Program-made: the position numbers and the translations under genes
Shown: positions 58,960 to 64,000 of the stretch, one piece after another
Position numbering within the stretch: position 1 is the first letter of the stretch
How the letters are laid out: each line of letters opens with the position of its first letter
NCBI GenBank assembly: GCA_024803745.1
Contig: JANJXV010000189.1
Span: 186,001-250,000 of the forward strand
Length of the DNA: 64,000 bases
Reading direction: 5' to 3'
Origin: Megascapheus bottae
Taxonomy: Eukaryota; Chordata; Mammalia; Rodentia; Geomyidae
The notes under the pieces: model-generated
Told to the model about the DNA's origin: nothing
Databases searched by the model: none
The model's input: the letters and a program-made list of their open reading frames with translations, nothing else

Positions 58960-59790
58960 TTTAATTAAAGAATTTATTAACATTGATTTTTACATTATAT
59001 TTTAAATGACAGGTTTAACAAACAAGTATTCAAGAAGGGAATCTCTATTTACAATCACTGAGACTTAGTATTTAGAACTTAATTAAAATTAGGCTAAGGG
59101 TTTGTATGTCATAGAAACATATTAATTTATGAAATAAAACATTATGTCTATAGAGTCATAGGCTTTTATGTCTATGTAGTTATGTTTATATTTCCATTAC
59201 CATGTCCATAGCATTGAGTATGCAGTTATTGAGTCCTCACTCTTGTACTCTTTGGATTTAATAGCCACATATTAAGGATACCATACGCCCTTTGTTCCTT
59301 AGGTCTTGACTTGTCTCACACAATATGATTTGCTCTAGATTCATCCACTTCCCTGCAAATGCCATTATTTTATCTTGTCTGTTGGCTATGTAGAATTCCA
59401 TTGTTTATATATACAAAATTTTCTGTATCCATTCATCTGCAGTAGGGCATCTGGATTGTTTCCATTGTCTGGCTATTGTGAATAGTGCAGAGATGAACAT
59501 AGCTGAGCAGATGTCCTTATAATATCTTGGGTCATGATGTTCAGGGTAGATGCCCAGAAGTGGTATGGTGGGATCGTAGGGAAGGTCTGTTTTCAGTTCT
59601 TTAAGAAACCTCCACACTGCTTTCCAGAATGGCTGAACTAGTTTGCATTCCCACCAGCGGTGTAGTAGGGTTCCTTTTTCTCCACAACCCCACCAGCAAC
59701 TGTCATTGTCTAACTTCAAAATCTTGGCCATTCTTGTTGGGGTAAAGTGGTATCTTAGGGTTGTTTTTATTTGCATTTAAGAAAAGTGAC
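58960..59790 (-). mobile_element. LINE-1 3' end with C-terminal ORF2 fragment
   Basis: The minus-strand frame 59776-59405 reads the C-terminal end of L1 ORF2p: TTLRYHFTPTRMAKI, WWGCGEKGTLLHRWWEC, VWRFLKELKTDLPYDPTIPL, DICSAMFISALF and ADEWIQKILYI. This is the cysteine-rich end of the reverse-transcriptase protein; the endonuclease and RT domains are absent, so it is a 5'-truncated insertion. The remaining 123-codon frame has no internal stop, so it is younger than the L1 at 53580-57480. 3' UTR-like AT-rich DNA follows leftward. Confidence 0.92.
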
Positions 59791-60046
59791 TTATTGTCCT
59801 TTATTTCCTTCCATAGGAACCTTGGCCCCAGTTGCCTTTCTATCCCTAACTGCTTAACTGGGGTCAAATACCAGTTTTTCAGATCACAAGAAATCTGAGT
59901 CAGAATCAGCCATATTGGATCTAAGACTTGGCACCAAAAGAAATAACATTCAGTAAGGGGAATTCTGAAAAAGACATACAAGCATAGAAATATGGGAATA
60001 GATGTGCCATTGAAAATATAGTGGTTTAACTATCTCTGCCATTATT

Positions 60047-60610
60047 GTAAGGGACTCCAGTATGGAGAAACAGAGAAGCTACCTGTTAAGAGATTGAATT
60101 AGGAGTTTTTATTAGAAGGCCAGGAATGTAGGTGGACTCCTGTGGCAAAGACCTGTAGCCCCACAAATACACTTAACACTGTCAGAGAGGAAAGACAAAG
60201 CAGAAAACAATCCACACAAACCAGGTCAGCTCCAGTGGAGAGCGGAAGGGGGACACCATATTGACCAGAGGAGGGCCAGAAGACAGGCCATGGCATGGGA
60301 TCCTTGTACCTGAGCTGGTCTGGGCTTACCTAGATAGGGCCAAGTCAGGAGGCAGGGTTACAGGCAGCTTACAAGTTCACAACCCAAGACTGGCTGGTCC
60401 AGTAACCTATTGTCCAAGTCCCCACCCTAGTTTTAGGAATTCAGGCACACCCATCACATGGGAGATGGGACTTCCCTGCCTCCACCCTGAAGACAAAATG
60501 GCACCAGTCATACCCAATACTCTATCATCCACCACATGGCTAATATGGCGCCAGTTAAAGTCAGCATCCCTACTTCACCATCATGGCTATCTTGCTTGTT
60601 GTAAAGCTTG
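60047..60610 (-). mobile_element. probable solo LTR
   Basis: On the minus strand an AATAAA at about 60113-60108 follows a GC-richer region with 'ttaactggcgccatattag' and 'caagatagcc' type U3 motifs. No internal viral genes. The call rests on layout only and borders are approximate. Confidence 0.45.
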
Positions 60611-60624
60611 TGAGAACTGGATTT

Positions 60625-60716
60625 CTCTCTCTCTTTCTTTTTTTTCCTTCCTTCCTTTCTTTCTCTTTTTTCCTTTCTTTCTTTCTCTTTCTTTCTTTCT
60701 TCCTTTCTTTCTTTTT
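60625..60716. repeat. (TTTC)n pyrimidine microsatellite
   Basis: About 85 bases of C and T in CTTT/CCTT units. It abuts the SINE that follows and may derive from its A-rich tail on the opposite strand. Confidence 0.95.
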
Positions 60717-60935
60717 GTCATGGAGCTTGAACTCTGCACCTGTGCACTGTCCCTGAGCTCTCCACCCCAAGGCCACCTCCCTATCCCTTGAGCCACAGCA
60801 CTACTTCCAGTTTTCTAGTGGTTAATTGGAAATAAGAGTATCACAGACTTTCTTGCCCAGGAAACCTTGATCCTCAGATCTCAGCTTCCTGAGTAACTAG
60901 GATTACAGGTGTGAGCCACCAGCACTGGCTTGGAT
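60708..60935 (-). repeat. B1-ID type SINE
   Basis: 'gagccacagcactacttcc', 'tggttaattggaaataagag' and 'actaggattacaggtgtgag' give a near-complete inverted copy. Confidence 0.9.
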
Positions 60936-61503
60936 AGCTTTCTATTGGTGGATTTCTTTTTGACTTCTGTAAGGTTATGACATCAAAGACTTACTGCTTA
61001 TTATCCCTTTTCCTCATCCTTTTCTCCTTTTCACTTTTTTTTAGTGGCCTCCTCCCCCTACCAATTCATTGTCTGGTAAATTTTGGTGCCTTGGCTTTCC
61101 CTGCCATCTGCAAGTTCTATAGGCCCCAATTTCTTGATTGACTTCCTTTACTAAACCCATGTCACTACCCTAGCAGCCAACACAAGATTCCTAAAACCTC
61201 AGAAAGTATGTTATTTCCTCACCAGCAGCAAGTAAATCTGAAGCAACAAATACTAGCTAGGCATCCTCTTATTCAATTTTTTTCTGATTTTACTTAGAGA
61301 TAAGATTGGGCCAATCTGCCCCAACTGCTCCTGGAAATCAGGGAAAGTTTAACCAGTTGCTCACACAAAGGACACAGATGAAGGGATGCAGAGGAGTGAG
61401 TAAGGAAGAAGTGGCATACACATTTTGTGTCCTTTCCATATGTACCACTTCCTGCAAACACCACATATTCTGCTCTCTTGAAAGTAATGTCTATACTGGG
61501 AGA

Positions 61504-61927
61504 TGAAGGACCTGTCTCTTCCCTCTAGGCCCAATATTTTTCTGTATCTAAGGGTAAAATATGAAGGATTGAGTCTTGCCTTATTCCCCAGGGTCAAACA
61601 AAGCAGGTGCATGCTTTTGTGCTTATCTGCAGGCAGGTCATTCTGACCTTGGTCTCCAGGGGATAACAGCCCCCACACCTTAGGTGGAGCATTCCACTGT
61701 TGTCCCGGCCAAGGATATCCCCCTGGGCCCCGAAGAGACCATAACCCATTTTTTATTTTCTGCTCCCTTGTTATGCCCTATATAAGCCTAGCTCAAAATC
61801 CAGTCCTTGACATAACCTTCAATCCCATAGGAAGGTCTATCTATGACCCTTGCTGTTCTTCAGTAAACATTCCTTGCCTGTAGTCGATCAAGTTTTGCCT
61901 TTTTCATTCTTCTCTATTTTCCTAACA
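61504..61927 (+). mobile_element. solo LTR, plus strand
   Basis: TATA box 'ctatataagcc' at about 61779, AGTAAA-type signal at about 61863, pyrimidine-rich U5 ending 'ttttcctaaca'. Related at its end to the LTR at 56209. No internal viral coding sequence follows. The left border (TG at 61504) is a guess; no target duplication is evident. Confidence 0.6.
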
Positions 61928-61929
61928 AG

Positions 61930-62650
61930 GGAAACAACAGGCTCAGAAAGGCCACTGTCAATCAATGTAACCTTCAGACTCTTTCTCCTCCCCAGAGGCT
62001 GGGGGCTAGGCAGTCCCAGTAGGGACTAAGCAAGACTAGGTCTTTCCAATGACCAATTCCCACCCTAAAGTTGCCTAGAGATTAGCCAATGAACTGGCTA
62101 GCATGTAAAGGAATTCTATCACTTAAGAGACAACCCAAGATTTTAATAATTGTATGCCTGGAATCTGGCAACCTCTAAAAACAACAAGCCTATATTTAAT
62201 ACTATTACAAGATAATTCCACACATGAACAATATAAATCATAAGAGGAAGGGTTGGCATGATGGAAATGCTCATCCAGGTCCATGAAGCATCCAAGAAAC
62301 ATCAGCATAACATCACCAGTTATCTATGTGAAAGATAGTCTGGTAACTACTGGGAAGGATGAAGTAGGACTGATGTGTGAGTCGACCATGGAAAAGGAAG
62401 AAGATGATTTACATAAGCCAATAACACTATTCGAGGAACTGAAAATTATGAAAACTTAATTATATAATTAGTGTAAACAATCTTCTCCATAATCTATAGG
62501 TTGGATTGTTTTTCCTACAAACTGGAAGTTTGACTATGTGCAGTTCTCACTTTACTTGATCAAATTGTTGTTATTCTCTCTGAAACATTTTCTGTTAATT
62601 ATCCTAAGTAAAAACAAAACAAAAACAACAACAACAAAAAACCAGTTCTG
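61930..62650. other. gene-free intergenic sequence
   Basis: Nothing recognised. Ends in an A-rich (CAA)n run at about 62611-62641. Confidence 0.4.
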
Positions 62651-62654
62651 CCAG

Positions 62655-62870
62655 TTCTGCTAGGATTAGAGGCATGAGATTCAGGAGGCTGAGATCTGAT
62701 GATTTCAGTGCAAAGCCAGGCTGGGCAGAATAGTCCCCATGAGATTCTTGTCTCCAATTAACAACTCAAAAATCAAAAATAGATCTGTGACTCAAGTAGT
62801 AGAGCCAGCTTTGGGCAAAATCAGACAGAGTGCCAACCCCAGTGTTCAAGCTCTAGGACTAACACACACA
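62655..62870 (+). repeat. B1-ID type SINE
   Basis: 'attcaggaggctgagatctg', 'ttgtctccaattaacaac' and 'gtgttcaagctctaggact'. Confidence 0.8.
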
Positions 62871-62917
62871 ATTCTGCTAATGATCTTTATTCTCGTTATG
62901 GTTCCTTAAGCTATTGA

Positions 62918-62944
62918 AATATATATATATATATATATATATAT
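62918..62944. repeat. (AT)n microsatellite
   Basis: Twenty-six or so bases of AT repeats, followed by an ID-type SINE fragment (62955-63025). Confidence 0.9.
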
Positions 62945-63139
62945 CAAGATATATCAAGTAGTAGAGTGTTTGTTCAATTTGTCCAGCAAATACAAGGCTT
63001 TGGGTTCAGACCCCAGAGTCATTCTGCTTATCTTTCTAAATCTAGCTTATCTTGTACAGTTCTATCTGCTTTACTGAAAGTAGCATCACTCTTGTCTACC
63101 CTGTGGTCAGGCATTATAACTTTAAATAATCATACATAA

Positions 63140-63352
63140 AGGGAAGGCACAGAACTGGAAGGACAAAAGGTTAACACATGCATCTGGGGCACTCACTAGA
63201 CACCATGTTGAAAATAAACTATACAACCTGTAGGTGGGAATGAGAGGGGGAAACTGTGAGTAAAGGAAGGGGTGACATGGTCTAAAATGTACTTTTTACT
63301 TGACTTATGTAACTTTAATCTCTCTGTACATCACCTTTATAATAATATTTTA
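63140..63352 (+). repeat. family Y non-LTR repeat 3' end
   Basis: 'aaactatacaacctgtaggt', 'tttttacttgacttatgta' and 'ctgtacatcacctttataat' match the other family Y copies. Confidence 0.7.
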
Positions 63353-63525
63353 TTTTATTGCCAGTCCCAGGGCTTAAACTCAGGGCCGTTCTCAAGGATA
63401 GAGCTCTACCACTTTGAGCCACAGTACCTATTCTGACTTTTTTCTATGTATGTGGTATTGAGGAATGGAACCCCGGTCTTCATGCATGTTCAGCAAGCAC
63501 TCTACCACTAGGCTAAACTCCTGGT
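63352..63525 (-). repeat. ID-dimer SINE
   Basis: 'tctaccactttgagccacag' and 'tctaccactaggctaaactc' are the two inverted units. Confidence 0.85.
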
Positions 63526-63599
63526 CTGGTAACAGTATTTTTTAATTGTACATACTCTTCCTCACTTTGCCTCTAAACACCAGAAACAAAAATCATACT

Positions 63600-63720
63600 T
63601 GGTTCGGGTGACAGTAGTTCACATCTGTGAGCTTAGTTATTCAGGGAGCTGAGTCCCAGAGGATAGTAGTTTGAAGTCAGACTGGGAAGAAAATCTTTCA
63701 AGAATCCATTTACAAGTAAT
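63600..63720 (+). repeat. B1-like SINE half, diverged
   Basis: 'cacatctgtgagcttagtta' and 'tttgaagtcagactgggaag' match the B1 half and linker; the ID half is not recognisable. Confidence 0.55.
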
Positions 63721-64000
63721 CAGTAAAAATGCCATATCAGAGGTGTGGGCAAGCTAGACACAGTGCACACAAATGAGAGCTAGAGTGTGAGGAAGATGGA
63801 TGCTGAGTTTCCAATGATTTTACTCCTAGACATGGGTAACTTTTTTGGTGACTTACCAGGGGCTATTGTGGTAAACCCTATAGGGAGACCAAAAAGAGCC
63901 TTTTCAATATGAACTCATTTCCATTCTTGGGACAAGTTGGGTGGCAAACATGAAAGAAAAGATGGCTTCAATAAAGATAGTAATCTGAAGAAAAGCATGT

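Overview
This window is mammalian nuclear DNA, most probably from a rodent. Genes are split into short exons with GT-AG introns, there is a CpG-island promoter, and introns and spacers are packed with SINEs. Most SINEs are one tRNA/ID-derived family (short blocks such as 'gtggctcaagtggtag' and 'gagttcaagcccc'), often fused to a 7SL/B1-like left half ('cctgtaatcctagctac'). Such B1-ID chimeras suggest a geomyoid (kangaroo-rat or pocket-mouse like) or related rodent. That host call is inference from repeat style only.

Layout, left to right. (1) 1-12.6 kb: a decayed RPS18 retrocopy (minus) lies just upstream of ten plus-strand exons (2794-12127) of a semaphorin closely related to SEMA4D. These exons keep one open frame of 521 codons through sema, PSI and Ig domains and then stop. 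The membrane and cytoplasmic part survives only as a frame-broken relic downstream. (2) 12.6-17.7 kb: intergenic, with CT-rich and CA-rich low-complexity tracts. (3) 17.7-45.9 kb, minus strand: the complete SECISBP2 gene, 17 coding exons adding up to exactly 857 codons including the stop, so 856 aa. (4) 47.7-51.2 kb, minus strand: complete CKS2, three coding exons for 79 aa, with a CpG-island promoter carrying three CCAAT boxes. (5) 51.7-64 kb: gene-free DNA of nested retroelements, including an old minus-strand L1 interrupted by at least five later insertions, several solo LTRs and an L1 ORF2 fragment.

The order semaphorin (convergent) - SECISBP2 - CKS2 is the known mammalian synteny block (human 9q22). 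The three genes are not functionally coupled: SECISBP2 is the selenocysteine-insertion factor, CKS2 a cyclin-dependent-kinase accessory protein, and the semaphorin a guidance/immune ligand. The most interesting item is the semaphorin. It sits where SEMA4D is expected but is strongly diverged and truncated to a form without a membrane anchor, while its exons and splice sites remain intact. This suggests a SEMA4D-like duplicate evolving as a secreted protein, or less likely a drastically altered SEMA4D orthologue.
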